Positions 15,110 through 23,504 of a stretch of 64,000 nucleotides of DNA are shown here, piece by piece (the stretch's first letter is position 1; the number at the start of each line of letters is the position of its first letter). Source of the DNA: Qaidamihabitans albus. Its GTDB lineage: Bacteria > Actinomycetota > Actinomycetes > Mycobacteriales > Pseudonocardiaceae. Below the pieces are notes generated by a model. That model made no database searches, was not told the DNA's origin, and saw only the letters and a program-made list of their open reading frames with translations. The stretch spans positions 63,126 through 127,125 of the forward strand of contig NZ_JAEHOB010000017.1 of NCBI RefSeq assembly GCF_016464705.1, in the 5' to 3' direction. Both the position numbers and the translations under genes were made by a program.

Positions 15110-17821
15110 GTGAGCCCGAACGAGAACATTTCCGTAGCCAACGACACACCCCGGCTGTTGCTCATCGACGGCCACTCGATGGCCTACCGGGCCTTCTTCG
15201 CCGTGCCCGCGGACCGGTTCCGCACGTCAACCGGCCAGGTGACGAACGCGGTGTTCGGGTTCACCTCGATGCTGATCAACCTGCTCCGTGACGAGCAGCC
15301 CACGCACCTGGCGGTGGCCTTCGACGTCTCGCGCCAGACCTTCCGCACGGAGACCTTCGCCGACTACAAGGCCAACCGCCTGGCCACGCCGGACGACTTC
15401 AAGGGCCAGGTCGACCTCATCAAGGACGTCCTCGAGGTCCTCGGGATCCCGGTGCTCATCAAGGAGGGCTTCGAGGCCGACGACATCATCGCGACCCTCA
15501 CCACCCAGGCGTGCGGTATGGGCTGCCGGGTGCTGATCTGCACCGGTGACCGCGACGCGCTGCAGCTGGTCACCGACGACGTGACCGTCCTGTACCCGAG
15601 GAAGGGCGTGTCCGACCTGGTTCGCTTCGACCCGGCCGCGGTCGAGGAGAAGTACGGGCTCTCCCCGGTCCAGTACCCGGACTTCGCGGCGCTGCGCGGC
15701 GACCCCTCGGACAACCTTCCCGGCATCCCCGGGGTGGGCGAGAAGACGGCCGCGAAGTGGATCAAGCAGTTCGGCTCTCTCGGCGATCTCGTCGACCGGA
15801 TCGACGAGGTCAAGGGCAAGGTCGGTGACGCCCTGCGCGCGCATGTCGACGCGGTACTGCTCAACCGCCAGCTCACCGAGCTGATCCGCGACGTGCCGCT
15901 GGAGACCGGCCCTGGTGACCTCGGCCTGCGGCCGTGGGACCGCGACGCGGTGCACCGGCTGTTCGACGACCTCGAGTTCCGGGTGCTGCGTGACCGCCTG
16001 TTCGCGACCCTCTCCAGCGCCGAGCCCGAGGCCGACGAGGGCTTCGACGTGCGCGGCGGGGCGCTGGAGCCGGGTGCGCTCGGCGGCTGGCTCGACCGGC
16101 ATGCCGGTACCGGTGAGACCGTGGGCCTGGCGTTTCGCACCTCCGGGGCGTCGGTGCAGGCCGACCTGCTTTCGGTGACGCTCGCGGCTCCCGACGGTGA
16201 GGGCGCCTATCTCGACGTCACCGCGATGGACGAGGCGGACGAGAAGGCGTTCGCCGGCTGGCTCGCCGACCCGGGCGTTCGCAAGGTGGGCCACGCGTTG
16301 AAGGCGCCGCTGCACGCCATGCTGGCGCGCGGCTGGCGGGTTGCCGGCCTCACGCTGGACACCGAGCTGGCCGCCTACCTCGTGCGGCCGGGCCAGCGCT
16401 CGTTCGAGCTGGCGGACCTGGTGCTGCGCTACCTCAGCCGTGAGCTGCGCTCCGAGTCCGAGGGCGACGGCGGGCAGCTCTCCCTGCTGGACACCGACGA
16501 CGCCGACACCAGGCTCGTGCAGGACGAGCTGGTGCGCGCCCGCGCGGTGGCGGAGCTGGCGGCCGCGCTGACCGAGGAGCTGAGCAAGATCGGCGGCGTG
16601 AAGCTGCTCGACGAGATCGAGCTGCCGTTGCTGCAGGTCATCACCGAGGTCGAGGCGGCGGGCATCGCGGTCGACGCCGAACAGCTGACCACGCTGGAGG
16701 CGCACTATGCGAGCCGCGTGAAGCAGGCCACCGACGACGCCTACCGCGTCATCGGCAAGCAGATCAACCTGGGCTCGCCCAAGCAGCTGCAGGTGGTGCT
16801 GTTCGACGAGCTCGGCATGCCGAAGACCAAGCGGACCAAGACCGGCTACACCACCGACGCCGAGGCGCTGCAGACGCTCTTCGAGAAGACCGAGCATCCG
16901 TTCCTGCAGCACCTGCTCGAACACCGCGACGCGACCCGGCTGCGGACCACGGTCGAGGGCCTGATCAAGTCGATCGCCGACGACGGTCGCATCCACACCA
17001 CCCTGCACCAGACCATCGCCGCAACCGGGCGGCTGTCCTCAGTGGACCCCAACCTGCAGAACATCCCGATCCGGACGGACGAGGGCCGTCGCATCCGGGA
17101 CGCCTTCGTCGTCGGCTCCGGCTACACCGAGCTGATGACCGCCGACTACAGCCAGATCGAGATGCGGATCATGGCTCACCTGTCCGCCGACGAGGCGCTG
17201 ATCGAGTCGTTCCAGTCCGGCTTCGACTTCCACGCGGCGACGGCGGCGCGCGTGTTCGGCGTCGAGCCCACCGAGGTCACCGGTGCGCAGCGGGCCAAGA
17301 TCAAGGCGATGAACTACGGGCTCGCCTACGGGCTGTCCGCCTACGGCCTCTCCCAGCAGCTGCGGATCTCCACCGAGGAGGCCAAGGGGCTGATGGACGA
17401 GTACTTCGCCGGATTCGGCGGGGTGCGCGACTACCTGCACAGCGTGGTCGACAAGGCTGCCAAGGACGGTTACACGGAGACGATCTTCGGTCGCCGCCGG
17501 TACCTGCCCGACCTCACCAGCGACAACCGGCAGCGCCGCGAGATGGCCGAGCGGATGGCCCTCAACGCGCCGATCCAGGGCAGCGCAGCCGACATCATCA
17601 AGGTCGCGATGATCGGCGTGCACCGGGCACTGGCCGAGTCGGAGTTGCGCAGTCGCGTGCTGCTCCAGGTGCACGACGAACTCGTGCTCGAGGTCGCCGA
17701 TGCGGAGCATGCCGAGGTCGAGGCACTGGTGCGCAAGGAGATGGGGGCGGCCTACGAACTTGCCGTTCCGCTCGAGGTGTCGGTCGGCTTCGGCCACTCC
17801 TGGAACGAGGCCGCGCACTAG
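15110..17821 (+). CDS. polA: DNA polymerase I
   Basis: 903 aa from GTG 15110. The N-terminal 5'-3' exonuclease (about 15-300) has LLLIDGHSMAYRAFFA, EADDIIATL and DNLPGIPGVGEKTA. The 3'-5' exonuclease domain (about 330-480) lacks the DxE and other metal-binding aspartates (for example VGHALKAPLHAM in place of the E. coli GQNLKYD region), so proofreading is predicted absent, as in mycobacterial PolA. Polymerase motifs A (MTADYSQIEMRIMAHLS), B (RAKIKAMNYGLAYG) and C (VLLQVHDELVLE) are intact. It acts in repair and Okazaki-fragment processing. Confidence 0.97.
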   Translation: MSPNENISVANDTPRLLLIDGHSMAYRAFFAVPADRFRTSTGQVTNAVFGFTSMLINLLRDEQPTHLAVAFDVSRQTFRTETFADYKANRLATPDDFKGQVDLIKDVLEVLGIPVLIKEGFEADDIIATLTTQACGMGCRVLICTGDRDALQLVTDDVTVLYPRKGVSDLVRFDPAAVEEKYGLSPVQYPDFAALRGDPSDNLPGIPGVGEKTAAKWIKQFGSLGDLVDRIDEVKGKVGDALRAHVDAVLLNRQLTELIRDVPLETGPGDLGLRPWDRDAVHRLFDDLEFRVLRDRLFATLSSAEPEADEGFDVRGGALEPGALGGWLDRHAGTGETVGLAFRTSGASVQADLLSVTLAAPDGEGAYLDVTAMDEADEKAFAGWLADPGVRKVGHALKAPLHAMLARGWRVAGLTLDTELAAYLVRPGQRSFELADLVLRYLSRELRSESEGDGGQLSLLDTDDADTRLVQDELVRARAVAELAAALTEELSKIGGVKLLDEIELPLLQVITEVEAAGIAVDAEQLTTLEAHYASRVKQATDDAYRVIGKQINLGSPKQLQVVLFDELGMPKTKRTKTGYTTDAEALQTLFEKTEHPFLQHLLEHRDATRLRTTVEGLIKSIADDGRIHTTLHQTIAATGRLSSVDPNLQNIPIRTDEGRRIRDAFVVGSGYTELMTADYSQIEMRIMAHLSADEALIESFQSGFDFHAATAARVFGVEPTEVTGAQRAKIKAMNYGLAYGLSAYGLSQQLRISTEEAKGLMDEYFAGFGGVRDYLHSVVDKAAKDGYTETIFGRRRYLPDLTSDNRQRREMAERMALNAPIQGSAADIIKVAMIGVHRALAESELRSRVLLQVHDELVLEVADAEHAEVEALVRKEMGAAYELAVPLEVSVGFGHSWNEAAH

Positions 17822-17823
17822 TG

Positions 17824-17871
17824 CCTCGTGAGTGTTGAACCGCGTTAGAACCCGCGTGCGCACTCACGAGG
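17824..17871. repeat. Intergenic palindrome family, copy A
   Basis: Arms CCTCGTGAGTG and CACTCACGAGG flank an imperfect centre (GTTAGAACCCGCGTGCG). It begins 3 bp after the polA stop. Related copies lie at 24705, 41505 and 45750, always directly after a stop codon, suggesting a terminator or stabiliser role. Confidence 0.75.
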
Positions 17872-17903
17872 GTAAAAACGCCTGGACTGGGTAGGTTGTG
17901 AGC

Positions 17904-18506
17904 ATGACCACCCGCAACGCGCTGATTCTGGCCGGCAGCGGGATGCTGAGCGAAGTTGCCCAGCTGCTCACCGCCGACGGCTGGCGGGTGGTGCTGCCGA
18001 GCAGGCGGTACAGCCCACTGCCGGTGGCGGATGAGCTCGTCGGTGCCGCATCCGCCCGGAAGGGCTTCTCGTCACGGGCCGGCGGCCGTGGCGAGGACGG
18101 CCGCGCCGTCTGGGTCGAGGCGGACTGGGACCGGCCGCAGGAACTGGTCGGCAAGGTGAAGAAGGCGCTCACGGAGCCGGCCGAGCTGCTGGTGGCGTGG
18201 GTGCACGAGTCCTACCGGCGGGCGGTGATCGGTGCGGTCGAACCACTGCTCGCTCGCGGGGCGCCGGTGGTGGAGGTGCGCACGGTCGCCGAGATGGGCT
18301 CGGTACCGGACGAGCCCGGGCGGATGCTCATCGGCCACCCCACCCAGCAGGTGCTGCTCGGCGCCGTGTCCGAGCAGAACCCGCCCCGGCCGCTCCGGCA
18401 CGAGGAGATCGTCGACGGTGTCACGGTCGCGGTGCGGCGGGCACTCGAAGGCAGGCCCTCGTCGCTGCACCACGTCGGCCAGCGCCGGCCGGTGTCCGGC
18501 CACTGA
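17904..18506 (+). CDS. Rossmann-like short-chain dehydrogenase-related protein
   Basis: 200 aa from ATG 17904 (GTG 17898 is possible but too close to GGTAGG). The N-terminal NALILAGSGMLSEVAQLL looks like a nucleotide-binding beta-alpha-beta turn (GxGxL), followed by WRVVLPSRR and, later, LLVAWVHESYRRAV. There is no YxxxK catalytic motif, so activity as a dehydrogenase is uncertain. It follows polA on the same strand with palindrome A between. Function unknown. Confidence 0.65.
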   Translation: MTTRNALILAGSGMLSEVAQLLTADGWRVVLPSRRYSPLPVADELVGAASARKGFSSRAGGRGEDGRAVWVEADWDRPQELVGKVKKALTEPAELLVAWVHESYRRAVIGAVEPLLARGAPVVEVRTVAEMGSVPDEPGRMLIGHPTQQVLLGAVSEQNPPRPLRHEEIVDGVTVAVRRALEGRPSSLHHVGQRRPVSGH

Positions 18507-18525
18507 GCGGTTGAGCAGCGGGCGC

Positions 18526-19461
18526 CTATCGCAGCAACGTGGCCGGGCGCACCTCCCAGACGGTCCACAGCGGCCGGTAGCCCTGCCGGTGCCAGAAGAC
18601 CGAAGCCAGCGGGTTCGGCGGGTTGTAGTAGAGGTAGGTGCCGCGGACTCCGGCGCGGGAGAACTCCGCGTGCGTGGCGTTCAGCAGGGCTCGCCCGACA
18701 CCGTGCCCGCGCACGTCCGGCTGCACGGCCACACTGTGCACGTAGCCCCACCGGCCCGCGGGCAGGACCGTGCCCAGCCAGTGGTCCGCGGTGGCATCGT
18801 GCAGGCCGCTGTCGACCACTCCGACCGGCCTGCCGCCGAGGTCGGCGAGCCAGATCGGCGCGTCGTCGGCAAGACGTCTCCGCAGCGCGGCGCGGCGCTG
18901 GTCGCACGTGCCCTGATCCGGCCGCGGCCGGAGGCCGCCCACGTTGGCCGAGTACTCGATCTCGGCGCGCTCGAGCCACAGGATGGCCTCGACGTCCGCC
19001 GGGCGGGCGGCGCGGACGGTCACCTCAGGATTGCCGGGCGCCGGCTGCGCGCCGGTCTCCGTCCGCACCCCGAGCGCGGTCAGCGGAGCCAGACCGTGGT
19101 CCAGCAGTGCGCGTGTGCCCTCCGCGTCCCGGCTCGGCCACGGCACCACGCACGAGGAGTCCTCGCCGGGCGACTCCCGGTCGAGCCTGGCCCGGAACGC
19201 GCGCAGCACGGCGTCCATGGCCACCGTGCCGTTCGCGCCGAGGATCGGCGTGAGCTCCCACACCTCCAGCGCCGACCACAGCGCCTCCAGCGAGCCGGGA
19301 TCGGTGAAGCTGACCCGCAGCACGCCGGTCACCCGGCTACCGTCCGGCAGCGTCGCGACGAGCGTCTGCCCCTCCGGCGGCTCGGTCACCACCGGCAGCA
19401 ATGGATCGATCGCGGCGAACCGGTCGGCCTGGGCCGCGACCAGATCCGTCCCCCTGTCCAT
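18526..19461 (-). CDS. GNAT-family N-acetyltransferase
   Basis: 311 aa from ATG 19461 with GGGGAGGGGGAGACG upstream; the longer open frame reaches into the neighbouring gene and is not coding. The C-terminal GNAT domain (about 150-311) has the acetyl-CoA loop VQPDVRGHGVGRALL and ends FWHRQGYRPLWTVWEVRP. The N-terminal half is a separate domain repeated in the neighbouring gene. The two genes are paralogues with about the same layout, so a tandem duplication is likely. Substrate unknown. Confidence 0.78.
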   Translation of the reverse strand: MDRGTDLVAAQADRFAAIDPLLPVVTEPPEGQTLVATLPDGSRVTGVLRVSFTDPGSLEALWSALEVWELTPILGANGTVAMDAVLRAFRARLDRESPGEDSSCVVPWPSRDAEGTRALLDHGLAPLTALGVRTETGAQPAPGNPEVTVRAARPADVEAILWLERAEIEYSANVGGLRPRPDQGTCDQRRAALRRRLADDAPIWLADLGGRPVGVVDSGLHDATADHWLGTVLPAGRWGYVHSVAVQPDVRGHGVGRALLNATHAEFSRAGVRGTYLYYNPPNPLASVFWHRQGYRPLWTVWEVRPATLLR

Positions 19462-19490
19462 GTCGTCTCCCCCTCCCCGTCGGCCGTCGG

Positions 19491-20357
19491 TCACCGCAGC
19501 GCCGCGGCCGGGCGCACCTCCCATGTCGTCCATAGTGGACGGTAGCCCTGCCGGTGCCAGAACACCGAGGCCAGGGCGTTGTGCGGACTGTAGAACAGGA
19601 ACGTTCCGCGCGCGCCCCGAGCGAGCAGATCGCGGTGGACCACCGCCATCAGTGCCCTGCCGATCCCCGTCCCCCTGGCGGTGGCCGCGACCGACACGGT
19701 GCCGACCTGTCCCCACCTGCCCGCGGCGAGGCGGCGAGGCGCGGGCGCAGGCCGGCCGCACACGGCGAGCCCGGCCGCCACCCCGGTGGACTCGGCCAGC
19801 CACACCGGATCACCGGATTGCAGCGCCCGCCGCAGCTCGTTGCCGAGCCGCCCGGCGGCATCCTCCGGCACCCGGCCGGGTCCCACCAGGGCGGAGTAGC
19901 GCAGCTCGGCGAGCCACAGCTCCAGCAGTTCGCCGATGTCGGCCTCCGTCGCCGGCCGGACGGTCACCCCGGCCGCGGGCGCCGGAACCACCGGTTCGGG
20001 ACCCCGGACGCCGAGCACCGTGTAGGGCACCAGGCCGTGGCCGAGCAGTGTCCGCGCGACCGGCATGTCCCGGCTGGGCCAGGTGACCACGCAGGCGGAG
20101 TCCGTACCGGGCGCCTCCTGGTCCAGCCGCCTGCGCAGGGCGGAGAGCAGCGCCGCCATGCCCGCGCCGCCGGTGTCACCGAGCAGCGGGGTGAGCTCCC
20201 AGCTTTCCCGCGCCCGCCACAGGCCGTCCCAGCCGTCGTGGCGTGCCCGGTAGAGCACGCCGGTCACCTCGCGGCCGTCGGCGAGCACCGCACCGAGGCG
20301 TTCGCCCTCCGGCACCTCGGGCACCGGCGGCAGCAGCGGATCGGCCGCGCCGGTCAC
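19491..20357 (-). CDS. GNAT-family N-acetyltransferase, paralogue
   Basis: 288 aa from GTG 20357, overlapping the methyltransferase stop (GTGA). The domain layout matches the downstream gene: N-terminal WELTPLLG and SACVVTWPSRD segments, then a GNAT domain with VAATARGTGIGRALM and a nearly identical end (FWHRQGYRPLWTTWEVRPA). Position directly behind a methyltransferase suggests joint modification of a metabolite or peptide, but nothing identifies it. Confidence 0.78.
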   Translation of the reverse strand: MTGAADPLLPPVPEVPEGERLGAVLADGREVTGVLYRARHDGWDGLWRARESWELTPLLGDTGGAGMAALLSALRRRLDQEAPGTDSACVVTWPSRDMPVARTLLGHGLVPYTVLGVRGPEPVVPAPAAGVTVRPATEADIGELLELWLAELRYSALVGPGRVPEDAAGRLGNELRRALQSGDPVWLAESTGVAAGLAVCGRPAPAPRRLAAGRWGQVGTVSVAATARGTGIGRALMAVVHRDLLARGARGTFLFYSPHNALASVFWHRQGYRPLWTTWEVRPAAALR

Positions 20358-21202
20358 GTGTCCTTCACGCAGCGGAAGATCGCCGTGCCCGGGAAGAACC
20401 TGCCCCGCAGCGGGCTCCACTGCCCCCAGTTGCGGGTGTGCCCCTCGGGCCATTCGGGCTCGACCAGGTCGACCAGGCGGAACCCGGCGGCGGCGAGCGC
20501 GCGCACGAAGTCGCCCAGCGTGCGGTGGTACTCGACGTAGGTCGCGGCGCCGGTGGCGTCCACCTCCACGTACGGCGTCCGGTCGAAGTACGGCTGCGTG
20601 ACGGTGAGCCCGTGCGGGCCGGGATCGTCGGGAAACATCCAGCGCATCGGGTGGGTCACGGCGAACACCCAGCGCCCGCCGGGCCGCAGTACGCGCGCCA
20701 CCTCGCCGAACACGGCGTCGAGGGAGGCGACGAAGGGCACCGCGCCGAACGCCGAGCATGCCGTGTCGAAGCTCGCGCCGGCCAGCGGCAGCCGCTCGGC
20801 GTCGGCCTGCAGCAGTGCCGGCCGCAGGCCGGTGCCCTCGTTGCCGGCGCGGGCGTGCCGCAGCATGCCGCCGGAGAGGTCGAAGGCGACCACCCTGGCA
20901 CCCTGCGCGGTCAGCCAGCGCGCGCACGGCGCGGAACCGCACCCGACCTCGAGCACATCCGTACCCTCGACCGGGCCGAGCAGGCTGGCATCGGCCTCCA
21001 GGAGCCCTTCCGGGCACCAGAGGAAGTCGGCCTCGCCGAGGAACGGGCCGTGCTCGGCGAGGTAGTCGTCGGCGTCGGCGTCCCACCACGCCCGGTTGGC
21101 GGTGGTCGCCTCGGCCGCGGCCGCCTGGCGGTGGGCCACTCCGGCGGTGCCGAGCCGCTGCTCGGCGGTATCGTGGCGGTTGCTCGGAGAGGGTGCGGGC
21201 AC
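20354..21202 (-). CDS. Class I SAM-dependent methyltransferase
   Basis: 282 aa from GTG 21202. Motif I is DVLEVGCGSAPCARWL (about 82-97), with ARVVAFDLSGGML as motif II and the RVLRPGGRWVFAVTHP post-core strand. Small-molecule methyltransferase of the UbiE/type 11 group; substrate unknown. First gene of a leftward three-gene operon with the two GNAT genes. It is divergent from rpsA, from which a 270-bp leader region separates it. Confidence 0.82.
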   Translation of the reverse strand: MPAPSPSNRHDTAEQRLGTAGVAHRQAAAAEATTANRAWWDADADDYLAEHGPFLGEADFLWCPEGLLEADASLLGPVEGTDVLEVGCGSAPCARWLTAQGARVVAFDLSGGMLRHARAGNEGTGLRPALLQADAERLPLAGASFDTACSAFGAVPFVASLDAVFGEVARVLRPGGRWVFAVTHPMRWMFPDDPGPHGLTVTQPYFDRTPYVEVDATGAATYVEYHRTLGDFVRALAAAGFRLVDLVEPEWPEGHTRNWGQWSPLRGRFFPGTAIFRCVKDT

Positions 21203-21472
21203 AGCGGTATCCTTCCTGGCCGGAGGCCCCGCCGTCGTCGGCGGACCCGCGTTGTGGGGCAGCAGGGCAGCCGCGTAGGATAGTTGTCAGCGCAGTGGGT
21301 TCGCGCTGCCTTTCACTCAGCGGTGCACGTGCTGGGAACCGGGGTCGCGCACCTTGAGGTGACGCTCGCGGCCGTTCTTCGTGGACGCTTGCAAGGTGAT
21401 CGCCTTGTCTCCCACGGCGCACGCAAACTGCACACCGACTCACACCAAGCCGTTACCGGAGCAACCCACCTA
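21203..21472 (+). promoter_or_regulatory. rpsA promoter and leader region
   Basis: 270 bp between the divergent methyltransferase and rpsA. The frame upstream of rpsA stays open but lacks coding character, and the S1 N-terminus is clear at 21473. In other bacteria S1 represses its own mRNA through the leader, so this stretch is the likely control region. I see no clear consensus promoter. Confidence 0.45.
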
Positions 21473-22999
21473 ATGACCATCGACACCACCACCGCCCCGA
21501 CTGCGCCGGCGCAGCAAGTCGCGATCAACGACATCGGGACGGAGGAAGACTTCCTCGCTGCCATCGACAAGACCATTAAGTACTTCAACGATGGCGACAT
21601 CGTTGAAGGCACCATCGTCAAGGTCGATCGCGACGAAGTGCTGCTGGATATCGGGTACAAGACCGAGGGTGTCATCCCCTCGCGCGAGCTGTCCATCAAG
21701 CACGATGTCGACCCGGCAGAGGTTGTCGCCGTCGGTGACGCGGTGGAAGCCCTCGTTCTCCAGAAGGAGGACAAGGAAGGGCGCCTGATCCTGTCCAAGA
21801 AGCGCGCCCAGTACGAGCGCGCCTGGGGCACCATCGAGGAGCTCAAGGAGAAGGACGAGCCGGTCAGCGGCACCGTCATCGAGGTCGTCAAGGGCGGCCT
21901 CATCCTGGACATCGGCCTGCGCGGCTTCCTGCCCGCGTCGCTGGTCGAGATGCGCCGGGTCCGTGACCTGCAGCCCTACGTCGGACGCGAGCTCGAGGCG
22001 AAGATCATCGAGCTGGACAAGAACCGCAACAACGTGGTCCTGTCGCGCCGGGCCTACCTGGAGCAGACCCAGTCCGAGGTGCGCAGCGAGTTCCTCAACG
22101 CGCTGGCCAAGGGTCAGGTCCGCAAGGGTGTCGTCTCCTCGATCGTCAACTTCGGTGCGTTCGTGGACCTCGGCGGCGTCGACGGCCTGGTGCACGTCTC
22201 GGAGCTGTCCTGGAAGCACATCGACCACCCGAGCGAGGTCGTCGAGGTGGGCCAGGAGGTCACCGTCGAGGTGCTCGACGTCGACATGGACCGCGAGCGC
22301 GTGTCCCTGTCGCTGAAGGCCACCCAGGAAGACCCGTGGCGCCAGTTCGCCCGCACTCACGCGATCGGCCAGATCGTGCCGGGCAAGGTCACCAAGCTCG
22401 TCCCGTTCGGCGCGTTCGTCCGCGTCGAGGAGGGCATCGAGGGCCTGGTGCACATCTCCGAGCTGGCCGAGCGCCACGTGGAGATCCCGGAGCAGGTCGT
22501 GCAGGTCAACAGCGAGGTCATGGTCAAGGTCATCGACATCGACCTCGAGCGCAGGCGGATCTCGCTGTCGCTCAAGCAGGCCAACGAGGGCATGACCCCG
22601 GACACCGAGTTCGACCCGACTCAGTACGGCATGGCCGCCGAGTACGACGAGCAGGGCAACTACATCTACCCCGAGGGCTTCGACCCCGACACGCAGGAGT
22701 GGCAGGAAGGCTACGAGAAGCAGCGTGAGGAGTGGGAGAAGCAGTACGCGGAGGCCCACACCCGCTACGAGCAGCACATGAGGCAGATCGCGAAGGCCGC
22801 CGAGGCCGACGCGGCCGCCGCGGCGGACGCCGCTACCGGCACCACCAGCGGTGGTGGTGGCGGCGGTACCGAGGGTGCCGGCGAGCAGAGCTACACGTCG
22901 TCGGCCCAGTCCGAGCCGAGCCAGCGCAGCAGCGGTGGCACGCTCGCCAGCGACGAGCAGCTGGCGGCGCTGCGCGAGAAGCTCTCCGGCGGAGCGTGA
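21473..22999 (+). CDS. rpsA: 30S ribosomal protein S1
   Basis: 508 aa from ATG 21473. Four S1 RNA-binding domains: about 36-105 (GDIVEGTIVKVDRDEVLLDIG), 123-190 (GTVIEVVKGGLILDIGLRGF), 208-277 (RKGVVSSIVNFGAFVDLGGVDGLVHVS) and 294-363 (PGKVTKLVPFGAFVRVEEGIEGLVH). The C-terminal tail is acidic then Ala/Gly/Ser-rich, as usual for actinobacterial S1, which has four and not six domains. It unfolds and docks mRNA on the 30S subunit. The C-terminal region is also the part linked to pyrazinoic acid binding claims in mycobacteria. It is followed by a strong terminator. Confidence 0.97.
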   Translation: MTIDTTTAPTAPAQQVAINDIGTEEDFLAAIDKTIKYFNDGDIVEGTIVKVDRDEVLLDIGYKTEGVIPSRELSIKHDVDPAEVVAVGDAVEALVLQKEDKEGRLILSKKRAQYERAWGTIEELKEKDEPVSGTVIEVVKGGLILDIGLRGFLPASLVEMRRVRDLQPYVGRELEAKIIELDKNRNNVVLSRRAYLEQTQSEVRSEFLNALAKGQVRKGVVSSIVNFGAFVDLGGVDGLVHVSELSWKHIDHPSEVVEVGQEVTVEVLDVDMDRERVSLSLKATQEDPWRQFARTHAIGQIVPGKVTKLVPFGAFVRVEEGIEGLVHISELAERHVEIPEQVVQVNSEVMVKVIDIDLERRRISLSLKQANEGMTPDTEFDPTQYGMAAEYDEQGNYIYPEGFDPDTQEWQEGYEKQREEWEKQYAEAHTRYEQHMRQIAKAAEADAAAAADAATGTTSGGGGGGTEGAGEQSYTSSAQSEPSQRSSGGTLASDEQLAALREKLSGGA

Positions 23000-23018
23000 G
23001 GTAGCAAGCACTGAACAA

Positions 23019-23054
23019 GCGGCGGCCCCGGTCCACACAGACCGGGGCCGCCGC
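23019..23054 (+). terminator. rpsA terminator
   Basis: A perfect 15-bp stem (GCGGCGGCCCCGGTC and its complement) with loop CACACA, followed by TTCGTTT, starting 20 bp after the rpsA stop. Confidence 0.85.
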
Positions 23055-23082
23055 TTCGTTTCGGCACTGGTTGCGTTGGACG

Positions 23083-23129
23083 CCCAATGTGGCGTTCGTT
23101 GCGTTGAACGCAACGAACGCCACATTGGG
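23083..23129. repeat. 47-bp perfect palindrome
   Basis: A 23-bp perfect inverted repeat around a single central G, with arms beginning CCCAATGTGGCGTTCGTTGC. It lies between the rpsA terminator and the 3' end of the small leftward gene at 23134. It is unlike the CTCGTGAGTG palindromes elsewhere in the window. It could be a terminator for the leftward gene or a dispersed repeat. Confidence 0.8.
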
Positions 23130-23133
23130 TGGC

Positions 23134-23346
23134 TCAGGTGGTGGCTGGTGCCCAGGCGCGCTCGTGGGCGGCAGCACGGGCCCGGCGGCGCAGGCCGGCG
23201 AGGCTGTGCTTGGCGGGAACCAGCAGCGCGGTCAGCCAGTTTCGCCGGTACTCGTCAAGCGCCACGGCGACCGGGCGATACATGACGCAGTGCACCAGGC
23301 CGGGCGTACCGAGCCGGTGCTTACCGACGTGTTTGCTGGCTGGCAT
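23134..23346 (-). CDS. Small conserved-type basic protein
   Basis: 70 aa from ATG 23346 preceded by an excellent ribosome site (GGAGGAACG). The product (PASKHVGKHRLGTPGLVHCV, then LDEYRRNWLTALLVPAKHSL) is basic with no membrane segment or known domain. The strong ribosome site and coding-like composition support a real gene. Function unknown; it may be confined to this family of actinobacteria. Confidence 0.55.
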   Translation of the reverse strand: MPASKHVGKHRLGTPGLVHCVMYRPVAVALDEYRRNWLTALLVPAKHSLAGLRRRARAAAHERAWAPATT

Positions 23347-23504
23347 CGTTCCTCCGAGTGGGCGATTGCCTTCGCCCGGCACCGTACGCAACTGAGGATC
23401 GAAACAGTAGTACTCACCCGGCGTGTCACACTAACTAGTTGCATTACGTTTTGGTTGATGCCTCAGAGTCAGCGTCCCGCTCCCGGGCTGGTTGAATTGC
23501 CGGC

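Noticed and set aside
15227-17008. 593-codon open frame opposite polA on the minus strand
   Set aside because: High-GC antisense shadow of a certain gene; composition and sequence do not resemble protein and there is no start context.
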